NCBI GenBank assembly: GCA_934693215.1
Contig: CAKUVB010000029.1
Coordinates: forward strand, 1-13,317
Length of the DNA: 13,317 nucleotides
From: an uncultured Candidatus Melainabacteria bacterium
GTDB lineage: Bacteria > Cyanobacteriota > Vampirovibrionia > Gastranaerophilales > Gastranaerophilaceae
Direction: 5' to 3'
A program made the position numbers and the translations under genes. The notes below the pieces were generated by a model. That model saw only the letters and a list, made by a program, of their open reading frames with translations, was not told the origin of the DNA and ran no database searches. How positions within the stretch are numbered: position 1 is the first letter of the stretch; each line of letters begins with the position of its first letter. Positions 1-7,391 of this stretch are shown one piece after another.

Positions 1-74
1 ACTTCTTTGATATCATCTAAAAACTTGTAAAAACCTGAACCACAAAAAACACCAATATCTGCTAATTTTTCCAT
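1..74 (-). CDS. mtnP: S-methyl-5'-thioadenosine phosphorylase, N-terminal fragment (rest outside window)
   Basis: Only the first 24 codons are inside the window. The minus-strand ATG at 74-72 is preceded by a perfect AGGAGG (87-82) with a 7-base spacer, which fixes the start. The peptide contains ADIGVFCGSGFY, matching the N-terminal phosphate-binding strand and loop of the purine nucleoside phosphorylase / MTA phosphorylase family (usual form I-G-x-[IF]-G-G-S-G-[LF]-Y). The family cleaves methylthioadenosine with phosphate to adenine and methylthioribose-1-phosphate in methionine salvage. One oddity is cysteine in place of the first glycine of GGSG. It is divergent from dapA. Identification rests on about 24 residues, so a related phosphorylase (purine nucleoside or MTI phosphorylase) remains possible. 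Confidence 0.68.
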   Translation of the reverse strand, partial: MEKLADIGVFCGSGFYKFLDDIKE

Positions 75-173
75 TTCGTTTCCTCCTAAGTCGTATATTA
101 TTCTAATATAACATAAACTTTTTTTTATTTCAGAATTTAATATTTTTTTACAACCCAAATAATCTATTTGTTT

Positions 174-179
174 TATAAT
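174..179 (+). promoter_or_regulatory. candidate -10 box for the dapA-led gene series
   Basis: A perfect TATAAT lies 30 bases before the dapA ATG at 210, in the divergent mtnP-dapA gap. No good -35 hexamer sits 16-18 bp upstream; a TTTACA at 147-152 is too far (21 bp). This is a weak prediction in AT-rich DNA. Confidence 0.3.
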
Positions 180-209
180 ACATTTGATAGAAGGAAAGAG
201 GTAATAATT

Positions 210-1112
210 ATGAGGTTTGATTTTGGGGAAGTAATTACGGCAATGGTAACGCCAATGACGGCTACGGGTGATATTGATTACGCAAAAGTTGAACAACTTG
301 CAGAATATTTAACAACGAACGGTTCAGATGCTATTGTTGTAACTGGTACAACGGGTGAATCCCCAACTTTAACGCATGAAGAAGAAATAAAAATCTTGCA
401 TGCTGCTAAAAAAGGTTTAAAAAATAATGCAAAAATTGTTATGGGTACAGGATCAAATAGCACTGCTACTGCTGTAGAAATGTCAAAATTGGCAGAACAA
501 GAAGGAGCTGATGCAATTTTGTGTGTTGTTCCTTATTATAACAAACCTTCTCAAAAAGGAATGATTGAACATTTCTCAGCAATTGCTGAAGCGGTTAATA
601 TTCCTATAATTTTATATAATATTCCTTCAAGAACTGGTGTTAATATGTCTGTTGATACAGTTAAATATCTAGCAGAAAAATATAATAATATAGCTGCTCT
701 AAAACAAAGCTATGCTGATATGGACACTATAACTGAACTAAGAATGAAATGTCCGAAAGATTTTACTATTTTAAGTGGTGATGATAGTTTAACATTACCT
801 ATGATGTCTTTAGGTGTCCATGGTGTAGTATCAGTTGCATCTCACTTGTTTGGTAAACAAATAAAAATGATGATAAGAAGCTTTAAATCAGGAGATGTAA
901 ATAAAGCTTTGCAGATACATCAACAATTGTATCCAACATTCAGAAAATTATTTATGGCACCAAACCCAGTTCCAGTAAAGACTGTTTTGGCACATAAAAA
1001 TATTATAAATGAATTTGTAAGAAAACCTCTAACAGAATTAACAGAAGATGAAAAGAAGGAGTTATTTTCAACAATAGACTCCACTCAAGCTAGCCTAATG
1101 GCATTATTGTAA
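210..1112 (+). CDS. dapA: 4-hydroxy-tetrahydrodipicolinate synthase
   Basis: DapA condenses pyruvate with aspartate semialdehyde, the committed step to diaminopimelate and lysine, in the cytosol. The 300 aa product has the family's usual length of about 290-300 and is a single TIM barrel. Visible active-site features are GTTGESPTL (Thr47-Thr48 pair), Tyr110 in VPYYNKPSQ, the catalytic Tyr136 in LYNIPSRTG with carboxylate-binding Arg141, and the Schiff-base lysine Lys165 in AALKQS. The open frame extends upstream to a TTG at 168, but that would place TATAAT inside the gene; the ATG at 210 has an AAAGAGG site about 8 bases upstream and gives the standard N-terminus (FGEVITAMVTP). It is followed 57 bases later by secD, probably in the same transcript. 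A related N-acetylneuraminate lyase is unlikely given the motifs. Confidence 0.93.
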   Translation: MRFDFGEVITAMVTPMTATGDIDYAKVEQLAEYLTTNGSDAIVVTGTTGESPTLTHEEEIKILHAAKKGLKNNAKIVMGTGSNSTATAVEMSKLAEQEGADAILCVVPYYNKPSQKGMIEHFSAIAEAVNIPIILYNIPSRTGVNMSVDTVKYLAEKYNNIAALKQSYADMDTITELRMKCPKDFTILSGDDSLTLPMMSLGVHGVVSVASHLFGKQIKMMIRSFKSGDVNKALQIHQQLYPTFRKLFMAPNPVPVKTVLAHKNIINEFVRKPLTELTEDEKKELFSTIDSTQASLMALL

Positions 1113-1169
1113 TATTGTTATTTCTGTTAAAATAGAGATGTAAATAATAAAAGGGAGTACAACAAGTAA

Positions 1170-2480
1170 ATGAAAAATAGAGTAATAATGTTTTGGGCTA
1201 TTGTTGCAATTGTGATAGTTTCATTAGTATTGATATTTACAAAGCCAACAAAATTAGGACTTGATTTGGTTGGAGGGTCTAGGCTGGTATTAGAAGCTCA
1301 GACATCAAATTCAATTGCAAAAATAACACCTGATATGATGGATAGCTTGTTATTTGCTATCGAAAACAGAGTTAACAAGTTAGGTGTTGCTGAAACTGTT
1401 GTTCAGCGTTCAGGTGAAAACAGACTTGTTGTTGAAATCCCAGATGTATCAGATTTAGAACAAGCTAAAGCTTTTATCGGTGATACTGCAGAACTTGAAT
1501 TTAAAGCTCCTAAAGGTAGTGAAGAATACACTACAGAATGGGAATCTACGGGTTTAACCGGTAAAGATTTATCAAAAGCTAACTTGAGTACAAACTCTAC
1601 AAACGGTCAATGGGTTGTAGATTTAGAATTTAATAGCGTTGGTACAAGAAAATTTGCAAAACTAACAAGAGAACTTGTTGGCAAACCTATGGCAATATTC
1701 TTTAATAACGAACTTCAATCTGCACCAGTAATTAGAGAACCTATCCTAGAAGGTAGAGCTCAAATTTCAGGTGGAGATAATGGCTTCCAATACGAAGATG
1801 CTAAAAAAATGGTTGATTTGTTGAATGCAGGTGCGTTACCAGTTCCGGCTAAAATTATTGAAGAAAATACAGTTGGACCAACTCTTGGTGCGGACAGTAT
1901 TGCAAAATCAAAAATCGCAGGTATTATTGGTTTAGGACTTGTAATGTTGTTTATGATTGCATATTACAGAGTTCCCGGAATCGTGGCTGACATAGCATTA
2001 TGTATATACGGAATAATTTTGTTTGCAATATTTAAAACAATACCTGTTACAATGACATTAGCGGGTATTGCAGGTTTTATACTTAGTATAGGTATGGCAG
2101 TTGATGCTAATATTTTAATTTTTGAAAGAACAAAAGAAGAATTGAGAGCTGGTAGAACTTTGTTTACTGCAATTAATTCAGGTTTTGATAGAGCATTTAC
2201 AAGTATTTTTGATTCGAATATGACAACTATTATTACTTGTATTATATTGTATTGCTTAGGTACAAGTATTGTTAAAGGGTTTGCATTGACTCTTGCTCTT
2301 GGGGTTGTAGTTTCAATGTTTACTGCAATTACAGTTACTAAAAACTTCATGTTGCTAATATTTGGAACAAAAACTCTTACAAATCCTGCTTTGTTTGGCT
2401 TAAAGGCAAGCGAAATAGGACAAGGGTATCAAGTTACTGAATCTAAGAAAGAAAATGCAAAATTTGGTATTATAGATTAG
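1170..2480 (+). CDS. secD: protein translocase subunit SecD
   Basis: SecD is a membrane component of the Sec accessory complex that uses proton motive force to help pull proteins out of SecYEG. The 436 aa product has an N-terminal membrane segment (about 7-24), then the typical GLDLVGGSRLVLEA motif (30-43), a large periplasmic region (about 45-245) ending in LLNAGALPVP and VGPTLG, and five further hydrophobic segments (about 248-395). The transmembrane motif GMAVDANILIFERTKEEL (308-325) carries Asp312, at the position of the proton-relay aspartate of the family. The length is in the short range for SecD. The putative ribosome site AAGGGAG (1151-1157) is rather far (12 bases) from the ATG, but no better start exists in the hydrophobic N-terminus. 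secF follows after 17 bases, the usual arrangement. Confidence 0.95.
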   Translation: MKNRVIMFWAIVAIVIVSLVLIFTKPTKLGLDLVGGSRLVLEAQTSNSIAKITPDMMDSLLFAIENRVNKLGVAETVVQRSGENRLVVEIPDVSDLEQAKAFIGDTAELEFKAPKGSEEYTTEWESTGLTGKDLSKANLSTNSTNGQWVVDLEFNSVGTRKFAKLTRELVGKPMAIFFNNELQSAPVIREPILEGRAQISGGDNGFQYEDAKKMVDLLNAGALPVPAKIIEENTVGPTLGADSIAKSKIAGIIGLGLVMLFMIAYYRVPGIVADIALCIYGIILFAIFKTIPVTMTLAGIAGFILSIGMAVDANILIFERTKEELRAGRTLFTAINSGFDRAFTSIFDSNMTTIITCIILYCLGTSIVKGFALTLALGVVVSMFTAITVTKNFMLLIFGTKTLTNPALFGLKASEIGQGYQVTESKKENAKFGIID

Positions 2481-2497
2481 GAAAGGTTATATAAATT

Positions 2498-3463
2498 ATG
2501 AAACTTAATATAGTTAAAATTAGATTTTGGTGTTTAGCTTTTTCAGCACTATTACTAATACCTGGAATTATAGGAATGTTATATTCTACGATAACAACAC
2601 CAACCCACACTCCTTTAAAAGTTGGTATTGATTATACTGGTGGTACGACTTTGCAGTATGGTGTAAAAAGAGAAATAACAAATAATAAAATTGCAGATAT
2701 AAGAACAAATCTTGAAAATGCAGGTGTAGAAAGTCCTGTTATTCAAATAGTAAATGTAAATACCACAAAAGATAATACTGATTTGAAATCAATGATTTCT
2801 ATTAGAACAAAATTTATTGATAGCAAATCAAATACTCAACAAGTTATAACTCAGACTATTCAAAAGGATTATCCAAATGCTGAATTAGTACAAGTTTCAT
2901 CTGTTGGACCTACTGTAGGTAAAGAATTGTTTAAGAATTCATTAATAGCTTTATCTTTAGCTTTGTTAGGTATTATATGCTATTTAACAATTCGTTTTCA
3001 GTTTGACTATGCTCTTGCTGCGATATTGGGATTGGTACACGATGTATTGTTTGTATGTGGTGTATTTGCTCTAATCGGAATCTTTGGAAATGTAGAAATA
3101 GATGCTTTATTTGTAACGGCAATTCTTACCGTTATTGGTTTTTCTGTTCACGATACAATTGTTGTATTTGATAGAATTAGAGAAAATTTAAGATATTATT
3201 CAAAGAAAATGTCATTTAGTGAAATTATCAATTATAGTATAAATCAGACTATGGCAAGAAGTATTAATACATCTTTGACTACTTTGATTACATTGTTTGC
3301 GTTGTTCTTCTTTGGCGGAGTTACAACAAAAGATTTTGTATTAGCTATGATATTAGGTATTACAGTAGGTACATATTCTAGTATATTCTTCTGTTCAGTA
3401 TTGATTGATATTTGGAAAGATAAAGATAATATTACTACATCAACTTCTCAAGTAGCAGCATAG
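2498..3463 (+). CDS. secF: protein translocase subunit SecF
   Basis: SecF is the partner of SecD in the SecDF export motor in the cytoplasmic membrane. The 321 aa protein shows the expected plan: N-terminal membrane helix (about 9-30), the GIDYTGGTTLQ motif (43-53), a short periplasmic domain (to about 140) ending in SVGPTVGKEL, and five more hydrophobic segments (about 146-305). The hallmark SVHDTIVVFDRIRENL (216-231) with His218-Asp219 and ARSINTSLTTL (253-263) are intact. The ATG at 2498 is preceded by AGGAAAGG, which overlaps the secD stop region. The length is typical. SecD and SecF are separate genes here, not fused. The next gene starts 11 bases after the stop, implying co-transcription. 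Confidence 0.95.
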   Translation: MKLNIVKIRFWCLAFSALLLIPGIIGMLYSTITTPTHTPLKVGIDYTGGTTLQYGVKREITNNKIADIRTNLENAGVESPVIQIVNVNTTKDNTDLKSMISIRTKFIDSKSNTQQVITQTIQKDYPNAELVQVSSVGPTVGKELFKNSLIALSLALLGIICYLTIRFQFDYALAAILGLVHDVLFVCGVFALIGIFGNVEIDALFVTAILTVIGFSVHDTIVVFDRIRENLRYYSKKMSFSEIINYSINQTMARSINTSLTTLITLFALFFFGGVTTKDFVLAMILGITVGTYSSIFFCSVLIDIWKDKDNITTSTSQVAA

Positions 3464-3474
3464 AGGAATTCTTG

Positions 3475-5202
3475 ATGAAAACAGAACTTCTTGCACCAGC
3501 TAAAGATAAAGAAACAGCTATTGCGGCTATAGATTGTGGTGCTGATGCCATTTATATTGGTGGACCTCAGTTTGGAGCAAGAAGTAAGGCAGGAAATTCT
3601 CTTGAGGATATTGCAGAAATTGTTGAATATGCTCATAAATTTTATACAAAAGTCTTTGTAACTGTAAATACAGTTTTTTATAATAACGAGCTTGAAAGGG
3701 TAAAAGAACTAATAAAACAACTTTATTCAATAAAAGTTGATGCTTTGATAGTTCAAGATATGGCAATTATAGAGGCTGGAATAAATGGAGAGATACCACC
3801 AATTCCATTACATATAAGTACCCAATGCGATAACAGGGATTTAGAAAAAGTAAAATTTTTTGAAAAACTTGGTTTATCAAGAGTTGTTTTAGCAAGAGAA
3901 CTTTCGTTAGATAAGATAAAAGAAATTAGAGAAAATACAAGTATAGAGTTAGAATGTTTTATTCATGGAGCTTTATGTGTTTCTTATAGTGGACAATGTT
4001 ATTTAAGTGAATTTATTGGAGGACGTTCTGCTAATCGTGGAGAATGTGCTCAACCTTGTAGAAAAAAATATTCTTTAGTAGATGATAATGGAAATATTTT
4101 GGTAAAAGACAGGCATTTGCTTTGTTTAAAAGATTTTAATGCTTCCAGATATATAAAAGAAATGGTGGATATTGGTGTAAATTCATATAAAATAGAAGGA
4201 CGATTAAAGGATATAAATTATGTCAAAACAGTTGTTTTGACATATAGAGCATTGTTAGATAAATATTCTCAAAAAATATCTTCAGGAGAGGTTATAACTA
4301 ATTTTGAACCAGATTTGAATAAAATATTTAATAGAGGATATACTAATTATTTCTTGAAAGAAAGAGAAAAATGTTACAATTTTGATGCACCAAAAGGTGC
4401 GTTCGTAGGTATTGTTACAAAGATTGGAAGAAATTATTTTGACGTTGAAAGTAAATTAGAATTTCATTCACAAGATGGTTTATGTATTGGTAAAGAAAAT
4501 GGTTGCTTGATAAATAGAGTTGAAGGTAATAGAATTTTTCCAAACAAAATGCCTGATAGTATTGAAATAGGGCAACCTGTGTATAGAAATAAAGATGTTT
4601 TATACGAAAAAGAATTACAAACGGCTAAAATAACCAGAAAAATAAAAGCTTGGGTAAGTATTATAGACGATAGAATTATATCTACAGATGAAGATAATAA
4701 TACAGTCTCAATACCTTTACCTAAAGGTCAAAGAGCAAATAATCAGGCGAGAATGAATGAAGTCTTTAGAACTCAATTCTTAAAATCGGGGGAATCTGAT
4801 TTTGTTGTAAAAGATGTAAATATAAACGCATCTGTACCTTTCTTGCCAATATCTGTTGTTAATGAGCTAAGGCGAGTTTCTTTTGCAAAATTAATGGACG
4901 AAAGAAAAAGAAATTATATACAAGAAGCTCAAAGTCCTTTAAAATATGCTCAGTTTTATAAATCAGAAGATGATTATCACGCAAATGTATATAATGATGA
5001 AGCAAAAGAGTTTTATAATAAATGTGGGTGTCAAATTGTCGGAGATAATTCTGCATTAGAATTAATGCGAACAAAACATTGTATTAAGTATGCATTAAAT
5101 ATGTGTAAATCGCCAAAAAAATTGTTTCTTGTAGATGAAAAAGGTGCAAAATACCCATTAAAGTTTGATTGTAGAAATTGCGAAATGGTTATTTTAAGAT
5201 AG
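3475..5202 (+). CDS. U32 family protein, probable RNA hydroxylase (RlhA/TrhP-like)
   Basis: This 575 aa protein belongs to peptidase family U32, whose studied members TrhP and RlhA are now known to be prephenate-dependent RNA hydroxylases (tRNA U34 or 23S rRNA) rather than proteases. The N-terminal half is the U32 TIM barrel, beginning TELLAPAKD and carrying the signature ECFIHGALCVSYSGQC (160-175) followed by GGRSANRGECAQPCR (182-196); Cys161, 168, 175, 191 and 195 are visible. The C-terminal region resembles the extension of long U32 proteins and ends with a second cysteine set, Cys536, Cys544, Cys566 and Cys569, suggestive of a metal or Fe-S site. A TTG precedes the ATG at 3475; I choose the ATG because GAGG lies 8 bases upstream. 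Length is between TrhP (about 450) and RlhA (about 650), so the substrate cannot be chosen. Confidence 0.82.
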   Translation: MKTELLAPAKDKETAIAAIDCGADAIYIGGPQFGARSKAGNSLEDIAEIVEYAHKFYTKVFVTVNTVFYNNELERVKELIKQLYSIKVDALIVQDMAIIEAGINGEIPPIPLHISTQCDNRDLEKVKFFEKLGLSRVVLARELSLDKIKEIRENTSIELECFIHGALCVSYSGQCYLSEFIGGRSANRGECAQPCRKKYSLVDDNGNILVKDRHLLCLKDFNASRYIKEMVDIGVNSYKIEGRLKDINYVKTVVLTYRALLDKYSQKISSGEVITNFEPDLNKIFNRGYTNYFLKEREKCYNFDAPKGAFVGIVTKIGRNYFDVESKLEFHSQDGLCIGKENGCLINRVEGNRIFPNKMPDSIEIGQPVYRNKDVLYEKELQTAKITRKIKAWVSIIDDRIISTDEDNNTVSIPLPKGQRANNQARMNEVFRTQFLKSGESDFVVKDVNINASVPFLPISVVNELRRVSFAKLMDERKRNYIQEAQSPLKYAQFYKSEDDYHANVYNDEAKEFYNKCGCQIVGDNSALELMRTKHCIKYALNMCKSPKKLFLVDEKGAKYPLKFDCRNCEMVILR

Positions 5203-5215
5203 AATATAATTATAG

Positions 5216-5289
5216 GTGCCCGTAGCTCAGTTGGATAGAGCGTAGGTCTCCGAAGCCTGAGGTCATGGGTTCGACTCCCATCGGGCACG
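5216..5289 (+). tRNA. tRNA-Arg (anticodon CCG)
   Basis: A complete 74-base cloverleaf can be drawn. The acceptor GTGCCCG (5216-5222) pairs perfectly with CGGGCAC (5282-5288), with discriminator G5289. The D arm is GCTC...GAGC, the anticodon loop CTCCGAA has anticodon CCG at 5250-5252, and the T arm ATGGG-TTCGACT-CCCAT is perfect. The anticodon reads the CGG arginine codon. The CCA end is not encoded. It lies 13 bases after the U32 gene stop and 25 bases before miaB, with no terminator on either side, so it is probably excised from a longer transcript. Confidence 0.96.
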
Positions 5290-5314
5290 TTTTATAGTGA
5301 GGAAGGGATTTTAA

Positions 5315-6631
5315 ATGAAAAAAGTATATATAGAGACTCTTGGTTGTCAAATGAATAAATCAGATGAAGAAAGAATGTTGGGTATGCTTCAATGGTTAGA
5401 TTATGAACAAACAAAAGAAGCAAAAGAGGCTGATTTGTTGATAATTAATACTTGTTCAATCAGACAATTGTCAGAGGATAAAGCTTTTAGTGCTATAGGA
5501 ACTTGGGGTAAATGGAAAAAATCTCGTCCTGATTTAAAAATTGTATTTGCAGGTTGTGTTGCTCAGCAAAAAAAAGAAGACTTGTTTAAAAGAGCTCCGT
5601 ATGTAGATTTAGTTTTAGGAACTCATAGGTTGTATGAATTGCCTGAATTAATAAAACGTATAGAGAAGGGTGAAAAAATTTGTTCAACAGAAGAAATTCC
5701 TTATTCAGAAGATAATCTTGATATTATAAGAAAAGAAGGTGTCAATGCTTGGATTCCGATTATGGAAGGTTGTAACAACTTCTGTTCATATTGTATTGTT
5801 CCATACACGAGAGGTAGAGAACGTTCAAGAAAATTTGAACAAATAATGAACGAGGTAAAAAATGCTCTTTCTGAAGGATTTAAGGAAATTACATTGCTTG
5901 GACAAAATGTAGATAGTTATCATGGCGTAAATGAAAATGGTGAAGATGTTAATTTGTCAGCATTGTTGCGTGCGATTAACGATTTAGACGGTAAATTCAG
6001 AATTAGATTTGTCACATCTTATCCTACCGATATCACAGAAGAATTAATAGATACAGTTGTTGAACTTGACAAGGTATGTGAATATTTCCATATTCCTATG
6101 CAATCAGGTGATGATTATGTGTTAAAGAAAATGAACAGAAGATATGATGTTGAAACTTATACACGAATTTGTAATCATATCAGAAACAGAGTTAAAGATG
6201 TTACTATTACAAGTGATTTTATTGCAGGTTTTCCCGGAGAAACGGAAGAACAATTCCAACATACTTGTGATGAAATTTTGAGGTTGGAATTAGATTATTC
6301 AAATACGGCTGCGTATTCTCCTAGAGAATGTACTGTAGCTGCAAAATGGAAAGATAAATTTTTATCAAAAGAGGTTAAAGAGGAACGATTAGCAAGACTT
6401 AATGAAGCTGTGAGAGAAGCTTGTTTGATTTCAAACAAGAAATATGTTGGTCGAGAAATGGAAATCCTTGTTGAAAAATTTGAGAACCATAAAGGCGTAA
6501 ATGTTATATCTGGTAGAACTCGTAACAATAAAATGGTACATGTACCTTGTGATACAAACCGAATCGGGGAATTTGTTAATGTCAAAATAGTTGGTGTTAA
6601 AACTTGGTACTTAAAAGGAGAGCTTGTTTAG
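5315..6631 (+). CDS. miaB: tRNA-2-methylthio-N6-dimethylallyladenosine synthase
   Basis: MiaB is a radical-SAM methylthiotransferase that converts i6A37 to ms2i6A37 in tRNAs reading U-starting codons. The 438 aa product has the N-terminal methylthiotransferase domain with Cys11 (ETLGCQMNKSD), Cys47 (INTCSIR) and Cys81 (FAGCVAQ), which bind the auxiliary Fe-S cluster. The radical-SAM triad is Cys153, Cys157 and Cys160 in GCNNFCSYCIVPYTRGRERSR. YFHIPMQSGDD, SDFIAGFPGETEEQF and AAYSPRECT follow, and a C-terminal TRAM domain occupies about 375-438. Length and QMNKSD/PYTRGRE motifs indicate MiaB rather than MtaB or RimO. Its ATG at 5315 has a GAGGAAGGGA site at 5299-5308, just after tRNA-Arg. A GTG-started exonuclease overlaps its stop codon by one base. 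Confidence 0.94.
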   Translation: MKKVYIETLGCQMNKSDEERMLGMLQWLDYEQTKEAKEADLLIINTCSIRQLSEDKAFSAIGTWGKWKKSRPDLKIVFAGCVAQQKKEDLFKRAPYVDLVLGTHRLYELPELIKRIEKGEKICSTEEIPYSEDNLDIIRKEGVNAWIPIMEGCNNFCSYCIVPYTRGRERSRKFEQIMNEVKNALSEGFKEITLLGQNVDSYHGVNENGEDVNLSALLRAINDLDGKFRIRFVTSYPTDITEELIDTVVELDKVCEYFHIPMQSGDDYVLKKMNRRYDVETYTRICNHIRNRVKDVTITSDFIAGFPGETEEQFQHTCDEILRLELDYSNTAAYSPRECTVAAKWKDKFLSKEVKEERLARLNEAVREACLISNKKYVGREMEILVEKFENHKGVNVISGRTRNNKMVHVPCDTNRIGEFVNVKIVGVKTWYLKGELV

Positions 6632-7155
6632 TGACGAATTGGCATGAAAACTATACAGTAGTTGATATTGAAACAACGGGCTTGAGTCCTCAAAAGGACG
6701 ATATAATTGAGTTGTCAGCTTTGAAGGTTAGAGATAATAAGGTCGTAGAAGAATTTTCTACGTTGTTAAAATCTTCAAAAGGTGTGAATAGCTTTATTTC
6801 AGGACTTACAGGTATAACAAATTCTATGTTGAATAATGCACCAATTATAGAAGATGTATTGCCTGAGTTTTTAGCTTTTATTGGAAACGATATAATTCTT
6901 GGTCATAATGTAAATTTTGATATGCGATTTATCAAAGCTAAGACACAGTTAGTTTTAAATAAAATTGTTGAGAATTCTATTATGGATACGATGATTTTTG
7001 CTAAACGAAATTTAGAACTCCCGAATTTTAAATTAACTACAATTGCTCAATATTATGATATTGATACCAAAAATAACCATAGAGGTTTGAAGGATTGCTA
7101 TATAACTTTTGAGGTTTATAACAAATTGCGAGAAACTAATTTTGTCTTACAATAA
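6631..7155 (+). CDS. DnaQ-like DEDDh 3'-5' exonuclease (epsilon-type)
   Basis: A 174 aa, single-domain exonuclease of the DnaQ/RNase T superfamily. All three Exo motifs and the five metal/catalytic residues are visible: Exo I VVDIETTGLSP (Asp12, Glu14), Exo II GHNVNFDMRFI (Asp97) and Exo III HRGLKDCYIT (His150, Asp155). Such proteins remove 3' nucleotides; stand-alone versions include DNA polymerase III epsilon proofreaders and related repair or RNA-processing nucleases, and the sequence does not tell which. The frame is open from 6604 inside miaB, but AAAGGAG (6614-6620) lies 10 bases before the GTG at 6631, which overlaps the miaB TAG (TAGTG). Translational coupling with miaB is likely. It is the last conserved gene before the accessory region; no clear terminator follows it. 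Confidence 0.88.
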   Translation: MTNWHENYTVVDIETTGLSPQKDDIIELSALKVRDNKVVEEFSTLLKSSKGVNSFISGLTGITNSMLNNAPIIEDVLPEFLAFIGNDIILGHNVNFDMRFIKAKTQLVLNKIVENSIMDTMIFAKRNLELPNFKLTTIAQYYDIDTKNNHRGLKDCYITFEVYNKLRETNFVLQ

Positions 7156-7180
7156 AACTAAAAAATGATTATCTAAATTA

Positions 7181-7229
7181 TTTTATGGTGGACATTTGGG
7201 GATAAATCTTATATTTTTTATTTTCTTAA
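7181..7229. repeat. left copy of imperfect direct repeat bracketing the island
   Basis: It aligns over its whole 49 bases with 13174-13223 (50 bases), sharing an identical 13-base start (TTTTATGGTGGAC), GGGGA in the middle, and an identical TTTTCTTAA end. In the middle, six of eight substitutions are C in the right copy and T here, and one is G there and A here. On the minus strand the outer end reads like a tRNA 3' end with CCA. It lies 25 bases after the exonuclease stop, at the switch from conserved to accessory genes. Confidence 0.6.
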
Positions 7230-7391
7230 TACATAATAACTCTTGTATATATATGTCGATTAAATAGAGATGGAGATGAGAGTGCATATGTGGTTTTTAA
7301 TTTATTTTATTACGTCTCTTATCTAAAATTATATTGATCATTAAGAATGACAATAACGTTGTGTTTTTATAAATAAAAATTCATATATTAT

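Noticed and set aside
168..209. Upstream TTG start for dapA
   Set aside because: It would include the TATAAT at 174-179 and add 14 residues not found in the family; the ATG at 210 has a ribosome site and the standard N-terminus.
5031..5288. Minus-strand open frame of 85 codons across the tRNA-Arg gene
   Set aside because: Its start (GSRTHDLRL type) is the familiar false translation of a tRNA antisense strand, and the rest is antisense to the U32 gene; no ribosome site.
7156..7391. Search for a gene, terminator or integrase remnant in the gap left of the HEPN-like gene
   Set aside because: Apart from the direct repeat at 7181-7229 only very short frames (for example 18 codons from an ATG near 7270) and no convincing hairpin were seen.
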